Notes: a model not told the origin generated them from the sequence alone. Shown: positions 44,418-54,387, counted from the stretch's first letter. The stretch is 64,000 bases of DNA from Perkinsus chesapeaki (GCA_013115145.1 JAAPAO010000018.1:1-64000); one strand, 5' to 3'. Translations and numbers: made by a program.

Positions 44418-45476
44418 TTATTCATATATTAACTTTAAATGATACACAGGACCGTAATATCTGCCATCACCTTTAACGTCACGGACAGGGACAAGAGGCA
44501 TAAATATATCCCAATCGTTGGTGGCGATAATAGGTTCTACTATATTGGTTGAATATCCACCTGTACGATGTAATACAACACCGGACTGCGGGTCGACCAC
44601 CCAGATGCCAATCCAATCATTAACGAATCCAAGTTCTTCATGGAATCTTTCATCATCTCCCATAAAGACCGCAACGCAGGTGATTCCACCGGAACCAGGA
44701 ATGAGCGCACTTTCCCTGTTGTGTTTGATTTCTATATCAGAAGAAAGACTATCATCGGCAAGATTCCTAAAATGCACCGAGTCGTCCGAGTCGTTTCTGT
44801 AAAGAATTAGAATCTTCGTTGGATCGGGATCAGAGGTGGCAAAATCGACGTCCAGATTTTCGACTGTGTAGCGGTCGACATTTTTCCTCCTTCGATCGAT
44901 TGTCGTTATATACGTCCAAGCTTCACCACCTTCAGCCTTTATGCCGTATAAAGATATACCATTTTTCTTCTCAAAGCTGATGCTGAAGAGCCACCCGTCA
45001 CGGGTGGAAACTAGTCTCAGCCACTCAGGGCTATTCGGCACTTCCGGCAAAGCAGTCTCGGGTCGAGAGTTGAAATCGCCCTCCCTCAGATTCATACAGT
45101 AAACTTCCACACTGTCTTCTTGAGTATAACAGACAAGACCGTTATCAGTGATACAAGCAGAACGAAGAAGGATAACAGGAGCGAGTTGAGTAGGCACCCC
45201 CTCGAGGTCATCCATTGGGAGGCTCACAACCTCTTCATTGCATCTCACACCGAGAAGCTTCCTGTTGAGAGTATCAGCAGCAAGGTAGTTTAAACCTCCC
45301 AATACATAACACTCTTCTTGATATATGATCTTAGGGATGATGAGCCGTGCGAATGACCAAATAGTGTCTAAAATAAGGCCAGGTAGGACACCACCGTAAC
45401 GATGTTCCAAAGCCTTCAACATCAGAACATTCACAGACCTCCCAGTGAAAGAAGGATTGCAGGTAACGGTGCGCAT
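44418..45476 (-). CDS. Family B protein, the only intact copy
   Basis: This is a 352-residue, intronless protein. I choose the ATG at 45476 (MRTVTCNPSFTGRSVNVLML) because every relative is alignable from this Met and not upstream, although the frame is open to 45545. Residues about 25-45 (HRYGGVLPGLILDTIWSFAR) resemble an F-box (LPxxIxxxIxSF). The remainder has repeating beta-like units: LLGVRCNEEVVSLPMDDLEG, ACITDNGLVCYTQEDSVEVY, RDGWLFSISFEKKNGISLYG, LDVDFATSDPDPTKILILYR, ALIPGSGGITCVAVFMGDD, and WIGIWVVDPQSGVVLHRTGG with ATNDWDIFM. These could form a beta-propeller. No signal peptide is evident. F-box plus propeller would suggest a ubiquitin-ligase substrate receptor, but that is inference. 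It is surrounded by six decayed copies. Confidence 0.75.
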   Translation of the reverse strand: MRTVTCNPSFTGRSVNVLMLKALEHRYGGVLPGLILDTIWSFARLIIPKIIYQEECYVLGGLNYLAADTLNRKLLGVRCNEEVVSLPMDDLEGVPTQLAPVILLRSACITDNGLVCYTQEDSVEVYCMNLREGDFNSRPETALPEVPNSPEWLRLVSTRDGWLFSISFEKKNGISLYGIKAEGGEAWTYITTIDRRRKNVDRYTVENLDVDFATSDPDPTKILILYRNDSDDSVHFRNLADDSLSSDIEIKHNRESALIPGSGGITCVAVFMGDDERFHEELGFVNDWIGIWVVDPQSGVVLHRTGGYSTNIVEPIIATNDWDIFMPLVPVRDVKGDGRYYGPVYHLKLIYE

Positions 45477-45746
45477 GGTCCAACAAGTGAAAACTGATGG
45501 CACAAATTCTTTCGCTGATATAGAGCTCACTGGCAGCCTTATCATCAACCTATCTGTGTGGCTTACTAATAGTAAGTCACATACTAACTTTAATAAAAGG
45601 AGTAATAAGAAGCCACTGTGAGTTGCAATTCAATTGTGAATGATTGACTATCCTTCCATGGTACAAAAAGGTATTAAAACAGTATCTATGCAGTTCTGCT
45701 CACATACTTGGTATCGGAGGATGAACCTGGACAAAGAACCGACTAT

Positions 45747-45845
45747 ATGTCACGTTACTGCAACGCAAGAAAGTGCCCAAGAAGTTCTACGTTGTTCCGT
45801 CATCTCATAACGTGCGAGTACTTATCTCCCAAGCTTGCATCATAG
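45747..45845 (+). CDS. Very short zinc-ribbon-like open frame
   Basis: The 32-codon frame from ATG to TAG reads YCNARKCPRSSTLFRHLITC near its start, with C-x4-C-x9-H-x3-C spacing that recalls the C2HC unit at 3315-3521. It is too short to judge and could be chance. The rest of 45477-46039 shows nothing. Confidence 0.2.
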   Translation: MSRYCNARKCPRSSTLFRHLITCEYLSPKLAS

Positions 45846-46090
45846 TCGGATAATTCTGGTTTAAATGACTACTCATTGACGGCTCGAGGCTCAACGTTAC
45901 AAAGTATTCCTATTGATGTCCCCAGAATCACCGAGCATGTAATAATTCCCTCGATAACTTAAACAACCCCGATATGAAAAGTGGTTCGACAGATAAGGAA
46001 GTAGGCTGACTACAAATAGACGGGACTACCGCTTTATGGTCAATCAGAGTAGAGAGCGAATTTCACCAGTTTACGGTTCATATCAAACGA

Positions 46091-47149
46091 TCAGAAATAA
46101 GTGGTGAAAAACGGACGACCCAGAATGACCGGTTCCCGAGCGCTATTAAGAGGTGTCATTTCGAGTAGGTACCATTCATCATCATAATTTTGAGCATACT
46201 TCCTTGGTGGGATGCGTACGACCAGTGGACTCAAAGTATACGAACCAACGTTGAACGTCAGGGTAGGCAAGAAGTTGTATGCTGCTTTCTCGATTAGCCA
46301 AATCCCCCAAAGGCTTTTGATTTTTGGGTCTCTACCCGAGTCATTTTTCACTGACTGGCGTATCTCTTTCATGAAGTACTCGAGCTGTGCTTGTGGGAAG
46401 CCGAGCATGTCTGCCCCAGTGTCGTATACAACAGCAGCATCAGACAGCTGCTGTGTGGAAGCTCGACCTTTAGAGCTCACCAGGCCAAGACTGTTCAGAT
46501 TTGTAGTAAAATACCTCGCGTCTCCACCAGTCAACTTCATTGGAACGGTCATGGTAGTTGTAGCTTGGAATGCACATTGATCTTCCCACTGACCCAACAG
46601 GAGTTCCCCACTGAAGGTTTCCACGCCACTAGCCGAGATGCATACTGAGACAGCGTACTGTTGCACGATCTTATTTTTGAATAGATCTGACGGTACTGTA
46701 TGAGGGTTATAAGCGTCAGGGAAGGCTAGACCGAGAAAGTTGGTAGGTTCCTCAGAAGATACTGTTGAAGTGAAACCAATGATGAGGCGGAATTGGGTTT
46801 TCAGTTTATGGCCACTCACATCAATCTCCCCCTCGTGCTGCACGGTAGTGATAGTCGAACCGTCTACGAATTGGATTGTCTGATTCTTCATCTTGAAGGG
46901 GTCGCACGTACTTATACAAACATAGCATAGTCTGGGCGGGCATGAGCCTTTTCCGTAAACCTTCTCATACCAATCTTTGTATATAACATAAGTGCCTCTC
47001 GTGCCCATGTCCATGCGCAAGTCCAATGGTTGACCATCGAAGCTAATGTCGGCAACAATGACATCGTCAAAAGGCAGGGAGATCTGGCCGATAACGGAAT
47101 GTAGCCCAGCCGAAGCTATGAGATAAGATTCGACAGCCGCAAGCCGCAT
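46091..47149 (-). CDS. Pepsin-like aspartic protease, truncated by an in-frame TGA
   Basis: The ATG at 47149 opens MRLAAVESYLIASAGLHSVI, a plausible signal peptide. The N-lobe catalytic site reads LRMDMGTRGTYVI, that is D-M-G in place of D-T/S-G. The C-lobe site is the normal AVVYDTGADMLGFP. Other A1-family blocks are FLGLAFP, GELLLGQW and PVILGRPFFTTYF. The frame then meets TGA (46091-46093). Directly downstream, in the same frame, 16 further codons (SFDMNRKLVKFALYSD) form the conserved C-terminal strand normally present in these enzymes, and a second TGA follows at 46040. The first TGA therefore looks like a point mutation in an otherwise complete gene. Whether the DMG site is active is uncertain. 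Confidence 0.85.
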   Translation of the reverse strand: MRLAAVESYLIASAGLHSVIGQISLPFDDVIVADISFDGQPLDLRMDMGTRGTYVIYKDWYEKVYGKGSCPPRLCYVCISTCDPFKMKNQTIQFVDGSTITTVQHEGEIDVSGHKLKTQFRLIIGFTSTVSSEEPTNFLGLAFPDAYNPHTVPSDLFKNKIVQQYAVSVCISASGVETFSGELLLGQWEDQCAFQATTTMTVPMKLTGGDARYFTTNLNSLGLVSSKGRASTQQLSDAAVVYDTGADMLGFPQAQLEYFMKEIRQSVKNDSGRDPKIKSLWGIWLIEKAAYNFLPTLTFNVGSYTLSPLVVRIPPRKYAQNYDDEWYLLEMTPLNSAREPVILGRPFFTTYF

Positions 47150-48090
47150 TGAGAGATTGGAAACGATAGCAGAGTCCGAGGAGCTGAGCAATCACGCGAC
47201 TATCACTTTGACACGCACGCAAAAACATCGTTGGGAGCCACGCGAAATCCGTGTCGCGGCTCATTATATTGGTTTAAGCAGTAGTGCCGGCGATGAAGCT
47301 GAGCCTCAAGGGTTTATTTCCTCAACCTGCCCCACCACCACGGTGGTCTACCGCGGTGCGAGTGGTGCTACTGTAGTATGACCTATTCCATAGGTTCTGA
47401 GCAATTCCACGGAGTGAAACTCCGAACTAGAGCCGCTCCACAGAAAAGCGCCATCGCTCCCACGGGTTGGCCGGCTTAGAAGTCTGTGACTTCTTTTCTG
47501 TCTATGCCTTTCAGAAAGCTATTTCGCGCTTAAGGTCGCCAATTTAGCCAACAAGGAAATCATTTTCGCGGATAAGGATAATTGATGCCTCTCTTATTGT
47601 AGAAGGTTGAATCACCAGTCGTCGCAATCATCAAGCAACAATAACGAGGTAACACTTCTCAATCCTACATGAGTCTCTATTAGAAACTCTCTAACCTGTC
47701 TGTAAAAATATCGCTCAAGGGAGGAGATTTAAAGTACGTTCCAGTACATGTGATAGGCAGGAAAAGGTAACACAGTATGGGTGATTGCCTCCCAACGCAA
47801 CAAAGTATTCTACAGAATTTACGGCTAATAATGCTCGTCAATGAAATGTTTACATAACTGAGTGAGCCGAATGTTTACTAAGATTCCTACGAACCACGGA
47901 GTGAGATCCTTGTAAGTTGGAGAAACCAAACGAAGTTCGCAGATAGCAACCATTACCGACAGACTGCTACCAGCTTTTCACAGCTCTGGATAATCTTGAG
48001 GATCCAGGGTGCTTTTCTGGACGTATGATCAATCACAGGCCAACCTCAGGTGTCGAGCAAAAGATTCTGACATGTAGCCCGAGGAATAAA
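47150..48090. other. No supportable gene
   Basis: This is the promoter side of the aspartic protease plus AT-rich text. I see no conserved frame on either strand. Confidence 0.4.
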
Positions 48091-49112
48091 TCACGAATAT
48101 TTCCCAGTCCCTGGTATATACAGGGCGATGCGAAAAAAGGGCCCATGCCTCGTGTTTTTCGCATCACCCTGTACAATCGAACTTAATCCACAGCTGATAA
48201 ACGAAGAATCAATGGTGAATGAATAATCACCAGTAAGATACAGAACGGCACCCGTATGTGGATCAACGATCCAGATGCCAGTCCGCCCACCCTCCTCGTG
48301 ATGACAATAGGCTCCTTTGACGTTAAGACAAGCTATGCCACCAGAATTAGGGATCAGCGCAATTGATCCCGTGGGGTACCCTATTTCAATCCGTGTAGAG
48401 AGATGCTCATTGGCGACATCCTTGAAATACAACACTTTCTTTTCCAAATGGTCTTTGTGAAGAACAAGTATCTCTGTTGGTTCAGAATCAGAGGTACCAA
48501 AATCTATGTCCAGATCATCATATCTGCAGAAAATTTCCCCTTCCAATGTCGTGACATATATCCAGGTTTCTCCTCCCTCGATTTTTAACGCATATAATCT
48601 GTTGTTTTGACATATTCGGAAAAGCAAGCCACCACGTATACAGATGGGTGCGGGATACCCACAGGCATCTGGCGGTTTCGGCATCAACTTCAAAGGTAGG
48701 GAAGTAGGACCGTATTCTTTCAGAGTCGCACAGTACACATCATCATCCCGGCGATCGAAGCATAGAAGGAAACCATCACGAATGCTGATATATTCGTAGG
48801 TTGGATCAATCAGCATAATTCGGACCAACTGAGTAGGGTCATCCTCAAGGTTATCCATTGGAATGCTTGCGAACTCATAATGGAAACCGAGAAGCCTCCT
48901 GTTCACAGTATCAGCACTAATCCAGTCGTAACTCTCCACTTGGCAAGGGTCTGCATAGACTACGTGACTCGGCTTGTTACTCGTGTATACGACCAAAGAC
49001 AATCCAAAATAAGGTCAGGTAGGAAACCACTGTAACGATGTTCCAAAGCCTTCAGCATCAGAACATTCACAGGCCTCCCAGTGAAAGAAGGATTGCAGGT
49101 AACGGTGCGCAT
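48091..49112 (-). pseudogene. Family B pseudogene carrying a foldback-element insertion
   Basis: The start MRTVTCNPSFTGRPVNVLML at 49112 and ALEHRYSGFLPDLILDCLWS agree with the intact copy. A frameshift follows near 49000, after which 300 codons are open (WISADTVNRRLLGFHYEF, ICIRGGLLFRICQNNRLYAL, LDIDFGTSDSEPTEILVLHK, TGIWIVDPHTGAVLYLTGDY). At SSIV the sequence enters a 55-bp foldback element (48119-48173). On the other side the expected TRDWEIF block is present but out of frame. Two independent lesions therefore inactivate this copy. Confidence 0.8.
48119..48173. mobile_element. 55-bp foldback element with mariner-like TA ends
   Basis: TACAGGGCGATGCGAAAAA (48119-48137) and TTTTTCGCATCACCCTGTA (48155-48173) are inverted repeats that match at 18 of 19 positions around a 17-base centre. 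The ends begin with TA and CAGGG, like Tc1/mariner terminal repeats, and TA at each edge fits a TA target duplication. The element interrupts the family B coding sequence between the codons for SSIV and TRDWEIF. It is non-autonomous and encodes nothing. Confidence 0.85.
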
Positions 49113-49312
49113 GGTGTGCTAACGATATAACACCTTACCGATAGTAAGAACTGATTCAACATGGTAAATTTCGGCGGCGAAATCCCCAAGCTACATCCTC
49201 ATCCACCTAATCGACCGTTCTGCTCTACCGAATACTTGATTAACGCTCAAAATAACAACAGCAACACATACAAAGTCGAAACAAGTATTTCGGTTTTTTG
49301 CACTCGGTTGAA

Positions 49313-52000
49313 TCACCAACCCTCCTCGCCATCAAAGCCAGTAAAGCCAGTAAGCAAAAACAATGGGAAGTACACTTTCTTCTCAATTTGACTGCACCAG
49401 TTCCACGCCGACGTCAGCCTGAGGAAATGTCAACGCTTTTCACGAAAAGAACCTCTCACCTTCCGTCAATGCAGCTCCCCGCATCGAAGAAGTTATCCGC
49501 ACCGCTGCCATCAAAACCGTGCTTGAAGAAGTCCTAAGAGCATGGATTAACTTGGATTCCACTCTTCCACCCAAATACATGCAGAATAATCCGCTTGGCT
49601 CCATCTACTCCACCAAAGGTTGAATCTATGTAACTGAAGAAAGGAAAGGTTCGGTCATACTCACTAAAACTTCTAATATTTATAAGTGTGGCGTTAATAC
49701 TTATAAATCGAATGAATGACTAGAGCTGGAAGCCATTATTATTAATCTGGCCTCTAAGCTCACACTGTGAACAGGTTCAAGCTTCAGCTACCGGCACTTA
49801 CTCTCGAATGCCCGGCCTAGCATCGTACTCAGCCGCTAATCGATCAAGACAGTGACAGATTGGTGAAAGTATCCTCGGGATTTGACAGTATTTATCAAGG
49901 AACACCAGGGCCTACAAGAACAGGTAAGGGAATAGCTCCCAACAGAGCCTTACGTTAGGAACGTTATGGTCACCCATATGGACAACACTCGAACCCGTCC
50001 ACCCTCCGAGTTTCTGTTGAACGTTACCAAGAATCTGGTTCATAGCACGATACACTGATGGAGCCTGTTGGATCCTAAATGGGGCAGAAGTAAAGAGGGT
50101 AGCCTGGATGAGACTCACCTATTAAGACCCTGACCGGTATCAGCGAGACGGTAGCCACCGACAGGTTTAATTATGGTATCATTCTCAACCATATGCCACA
50201 ACTGTATCAAGTTCCTCAATACCTTACGGGAGACCAATATAAGTTCCTACGACAATGGTGAGTACTAACCTCGTCCCACAGCGTTAAACTCTGAAGGACG
50301 TACTGGTACTGGCGACGATGGTCGTGGGAAAGTCTGGCGCCACCTTCGCCGTATCGAAGTCGCAAAGAGCAGAACCGCGATGACACACCATCTGAAAGAG
50401 TTGAGGAGGCTCCAAATGTGAGCAGTTTCAGTGAAGATTATCGAACTTCGATAATCGGAGGCTTCGAAGCGAGGTAGGATCACAGTGTCGATTGTGTATA
50501 GACAGAAAACATCGAATACGTGATGAGATAGGTTTGATGCTCGAAGTCCACAGAAATGGAGAAGATACCGTTGGTAACGTGCTTGGTAACTCAGCACTGT
50601 TAAGTTAGCGAGTAGACAGCGCCACTTTTATTTGCTTTCTGGGGATAGTCTATTCCGCTATCGCGCAACTGTCCTCCCGAAACTCACCAGGGCCAGAGGT
50701 CTCATCAGTAGGCGAGAAATAATGTTGCAGATATTCTTTCATTCTCGTAGCAGGTTCAGAGCAATGCTCACGGAACTCCTCAAATTCTTCAAGGGAATCC
50801 AATATACCGTCAAACTGCTCAGGCTTAAACTTGTCCTAAATATCAATGCTCTCAGTACAAAAGTCTCTCACCATAGTAGTAGGCCAATGGGATTGGAACT
50901 ATCGATTTATTGAGGTCCAACCTACCCCATGACGGGCTGCTATGTCCTCCCTAGCTGCTGTCTTCACAGCTGCCTCCTCTTTATTATGAGCTGGATGAAC
51001 AGCTAAAGGCAACCGAGAATCCATCAAAAGATCTTCCAAAGGATGGCCTAGGGAACTGAAAGAGAAGAGTCACACGTGGACGGTTCATAGTCCAGCATTC
51101 AAAGCGGGCAATCAACCAGTAGTTGAGGCGCAGAGCTTAATTAGGGAAAAATACAACGATTTCAGAGCACCCAATGGGAACGGTCAAGAGATAAAAATCA
51201 TCTATAGGCTAAGTAATACTCAGTTAATACACATGAGACTGTGTTTTGAGAAGGCACGTGAAAAGGTAGGCTACCTTTTCAGGTAGCTCCTGGGCAGAGG
51301 TAGGAGGCTCCTAGAAGCTACCTCATTTAACTACCTAATGTAGCTAACAGCTTCCCCGAGGCTCGAGTACCCCAAGATATCACGAGCCCCACCCCATAAC
51401 TATATTGCTCGTCTGTGGCTGTGTGTGAGTAGAATATCCCACATACCTGTATTCGGTGTATATAGTCTTAATAGGCATTATGAGCTCAAACTGTAGCCTA
51501 TCTCGAACTCTATTAGCATCCATCAACATATACCTAACACCAGCTGCCATTATCCAACTTCGTCATCCTCTCAATGCTTACATTAGCTTCCCGTAGTTAT
51601 CGCGGAACCGTTCAGGATTTAACATCTTGTACCGTCGGCCAACCTAAGATACCATCTATTGCCAGACTGATGCTCGCCACCTTTACCTCAAAGACTCGCT
51701 GATACCAATGCTGGAAATCTGTTGGAGGCCGCTGATGCGATGCGACCGACATACCAGATAGGATGGAGCACGCCTGTCAAAAGAGAAGTACTCAACGCCG
51801 ATATGGTCTGAAGCTACCTCGTCCAGCTGGTCAATGATAAGGTCGTCCTTCTCGTGACGAATGGTATAGACGTCGACTTTATCAGTGTACTCGCTTACGT
51901 TGAGAGCTCGTTCGAGGAGATTGAGTGCTCTACGGTCATCATGGGACAGTCTGAGCCACGGCTATTCAGAGAGAGACCATTCGCCCAATGCTCACCTGAC
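49313..52000 (-). CDS. DUF2009 family protein (multi-exon)
   Basis: The blocks I know from the eukaryotic DUF2009 family appear in order on the minus strand: LSHDDRRALNLLERALNVSE with YTDKVD (about 51870-51950), RFRDNYGKLM (about 51590), RLQFELIMPIKTIYTEY (about 51460), KPEQFDGILDSLEEFEEFRE (about 50800), YGEGGARLSHDHRRQYQYVL then QSLTLWDE (about 50290-50360), GGYRLADTGQGLNR (about 50130), GGWTGSSVVHMGDHNVPN (about 49970), ALVFLDKYCQIPRILSPI (about 49890), DFFKHGFDGSGADNFFDAGS then CIDG (49460-49533) and LTSAWNWCSQIEKK ... LLTGFTGFDGEEGW (49313-49418). The last two exons join in frame across a 41-nt intron. The biochemical role of the family is unknown. The 5' end is not fixed; it lies at or above about 51960. 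Confidence 0.85.
51259..51281. repeat. Palindrome in a DUF2009 intron
   Basis: TGAAAAGGTAG and CTACCTTTTCA flank a single G. The next 80 bases repeat the words AGGTAGC and GGAGGCTCC, so the intron between about 51065 and 51440 is locally repetitive. Confidence 0.6.
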
Positions 52001-52267
52001 TGGTATGAAGCTACATAGGTTAAGGTACGAGGCTTGGCTGCTATGATGGCCACCGGAAGCTGAAGTAACACAATGCAGGTCAATGGTACCGCGCTCAGAA
52101 CTCCAGAACAATACGCGGTGAGACCCGAAAGAATAATACACCGTCGTCAAGTCTCAAGCTGCAGAATGATTTCGAATCTCGCTCGAACACATTACAGATT
52201 CTCCACGCCACAGAATTCCTCTCTACCATATTTCCTACCAGACTGGCCTTCTTATATCGCATGAGGC

Positions 52268-52468
52268 TTATCCTTCTATTATTTTCGAGATAAATTCAGC
52301 AGCCACGTCTATATTCCTACCGCTGTCCATATCAGCCTCGGCCTTCTCCAAGACCTTATCACGATACTGATCATCAACACATTCTGCCTCAGTTGTGGTG
52401 GCCTCCGCATTCACATCCACTCTGAATAGGATCCACATACGTGGCGAATGAATCATGCAAGATGCCAT
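52268..52468 (-). CDS. Small hypothetical acidic protein
   Basis: A 66-codon frame runs from ATG (52468) to TAA. It starts MASCMIHSPRMWILFRVDVN and continues with an acidic, helix-prone stretch (YRDKVLEKAEADMDSGRN, then IDVAAEFISKIIEG). It may be a complete small protein or a first exon upstream of the DUF2009 gene. No family is recognised. Confidence 0.4.
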   Translation of the reverse strand: MASCMIHSPRMWILFRVDVNAEATTTEAECVDDQYRDKVLEKAEADMDSGRNIDVAAEFISKIIEG

Positions 52469-52599
52469 GGCGGGCCGCGATACGTAAGCACATTAGTGCT
52501 GTAAGCTACCTTGATTGACAGGCCGCTGTAATCTCTTTCCTTCGGGGTAGCTTCAATAGAAGATCTCTTAGCTCCCTTTCATTAAGAGCCTGACCAACA

Positions 52600-52767
52600 A
52601 TGCCTAATAAGGCTCCAAACACCATAAAGCCGAGCAAGGGAGGCTTTGACAAGCTGCAAAGCAAAGCTTCGCACTGTCAAACGAATGGTGAAGTCACTGT
52701 CAACTTTCGCCTATATCGTATAGACGATATCTTCCTCTGTGAAGTTTGTCTGTCAAGTGTTAAGTAA
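52600..52767 (+). CDS. Small hypothetical open frame
   Basis: 55 codons run from ATG to TAA, with protein-like text (GGFDKLQSKASHCQTNGEVT, NFRLYRIDDIFLCEVC). It diverges from the small gene at 52268-52468 across 131 bp. It could be a first exon, since GTTAAGTAAG near its end offers splice-donor-like sequence. Nothing else is supported in 52768-53513. Confidence 0.25.
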   Translation: MPNKAPNTIKPSKGGFDKLQSKASHCQTNGEVTVNFRLYRIDDIFLCEVCLSSVK

Positions 52768-53513
52768 GCCTAACTTACCCCTAGTCTTTGTGGTAGCACT
52801 TCCAATGGTATCTCAGCTTCACTCGGGGCCTCACTCTGTGATTCATATTCATGACCATCCAGTACCTATAGAAAGTTCTCAATACTGTCGTTTAGAAACA
52901 AGTAGGCAAATTGAACTGTAAAAGGTTGTGGAAATGAGATAAATCACATATGTGAGTAACGTTATGCTCACGCTGTATTTTTCACAAATTGACTATCTCC
53001 AATGCAACCATACGATCACTAATTACACATCGCACTCCTGTCGGTTTTCATCTACGCCATCTCACAAGCCTTCTTCGCCTTACAACTATACGGTCGTGAA
53101 AGATTCTGTTCTAGCTCACAGTAACGGATAATAACATTATAATGCATCCTCAACTACGATGAAAACCTAGTGACCTGTTAACCAAGTATCAAAGAAGCTA
53201 TGAACAAGCCCACAACACTTCCACTATACACGCGGGCAGCAGCATCTTACAGCTGTTAATCGCTTGGTAGGATCCTCTTCTTCCTCCCCATAAAAGTGGG
53301 TCTCTGGTGCTGATGATGGCATCCTATCTGGTGCTACTGTCATATATTGAACCTCTATTAATCCGTACCACCTCCCAACCACAACAGTGCAACTACCACC
53401 TCAGAGACCCTATATAAATGCAATAGTAATTCTTCTATTACCGTGCAGTAACAGTAAAGCAATATCATTATCGTTATTTTACAATATAAATTATATATTC
53501 AATACGTTGCAGA

Positions 53514-54069
53514 CTATCCGCCTGCCATGCCGGTGTCTTCGTTCCGGCTCTTTGCTAAGAAGAATTCAGCAATGCTCCGCTGCCCCTTCGGCAACGGTCT
53601 CATCGCTGGCTTCTTCGCATCTGCGTCGTCCTTATCTGACAAAACCACCAGTGTGAGCTCGGGCTGAATTTTAATTGACGTATTTGATACGTTGTATCTT
53701 TTTAATGTATAAATGCTACCTATTAGAGCCTGCTTTCTTCCTACTTTTGCTAGCAGTAGCATTGACCCTTTTGGACCCTCCAGCTGGTGACCTTTTCCCC
53801 CTTTCTCCTTTAGGTGTCGACGGTGAGGACCTTTTAGCCTTCGCAGCAGCTTTTTTCTTTGGAGTAGCTTTTGCCTTCGCTCGAGGCTTTCGGCGTCGAC
53901 CTGAGAGCATATTAGCTATCAATAATATGATCCCAAGATGTAGATTTTCCAGTCACGTAGCCGTCAGCAATGTTTACCTTTAATGCTCCGCGCAGCATCG
54001 TCATCACTATCTGCATCGCTATCAGGCTTGTACTCCTCTTTATCACCTCTCGTTCCCCTACGTCTAGGT
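53514..54069 (-). CDS. Basic chromatin-type protein ending in a PCNA-interaction (PIP) box, partial
   Basis: Three exon segments follow one another on the minus strand. The first encodes RRGTRGDKEEYKPDSDADSD (about 54069-53980). The second is Lys/Ala/Pro-rich (RRRKPRAKAKATPKKKAAAK, RSSPSTPKGERGKRSP; about 53900-53716). The last ends PLPKGQRSIAEFFLAKSRNE before a stop at 53514. QRSIAEFF matches the PIP-box consensus Q-x-x-(I/L/M)-x-x-F-F, which binds the PCNA sliding clamp. The layout (acidic, then basic low complexity, then a terminal PIP box) is seen in replication proteins such as the polymerase delta third subunit, but no enzymatic domain is visible here. The exact join before the last exon and the 5' end are not resolved. 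Confidence 0.5.
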
Positions 54070-54132
54070 CTGAGAAAGAGCCAATACAATCAACAGCAAG
54101 GATAATGTATAAATCTACTCAACAGAGATTTG

Positions 54133-54387
54133 CTATGTTTTCCGCTGCCAGACTGGGAAACCTACTGCTAATGGGATGAGATGCCACTCGGGGTGGTCTA
54201 CCCTCACCCCCATTGCCCAATGGGCAGTAAGCATTCCGACAAGATATGCCAGAAAGGTTAAGGCAACGCGACGAAGGGACAATGCAAGAATAGACAGCAC
54301 TTGGGACGAGACGATCCAGAATGGAATGGCCAGAGCAAATCCAAACGAGAACAGGTTGGTGTGAGGCCCATGGAGGACACATGCCAT
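54133..54387 (-). CDS. Putative small membrane protein
   Basis: An 84-codon frame starts at MACVLHGPHTNLFSFGFALA and carries two or three hydrophobic segments (FGFALAIPFWIV, VLSILAL, ALTFLAYLVGMLTAHWAM). A GTGAGG donor-like site inside it suggests that the last third may be intron. It is possibly the 5' part of a longer gene. No family is recognised. Confidence 0.3.
   Translation of the reverse strand: MACVLHGPHTNLFSFGFALAIPFWIVSSQVLSILALSLRRVALTFLAYLVGMLTAHWAMGVRVDHPEWHLIPLAVGFPVWQRKT

Noticed and set aside
49161-49622. Plus-strand open frames including one with good protein-like composition (AAPRIEEVIRTAAIKTVLEE)
   Set aside because: They are the antisense of the last two DUF2009 exons, which carry DFFKHGFDGSGAD and LTSAWNWCSQIEKK and join exactly in frame on the minus strand.
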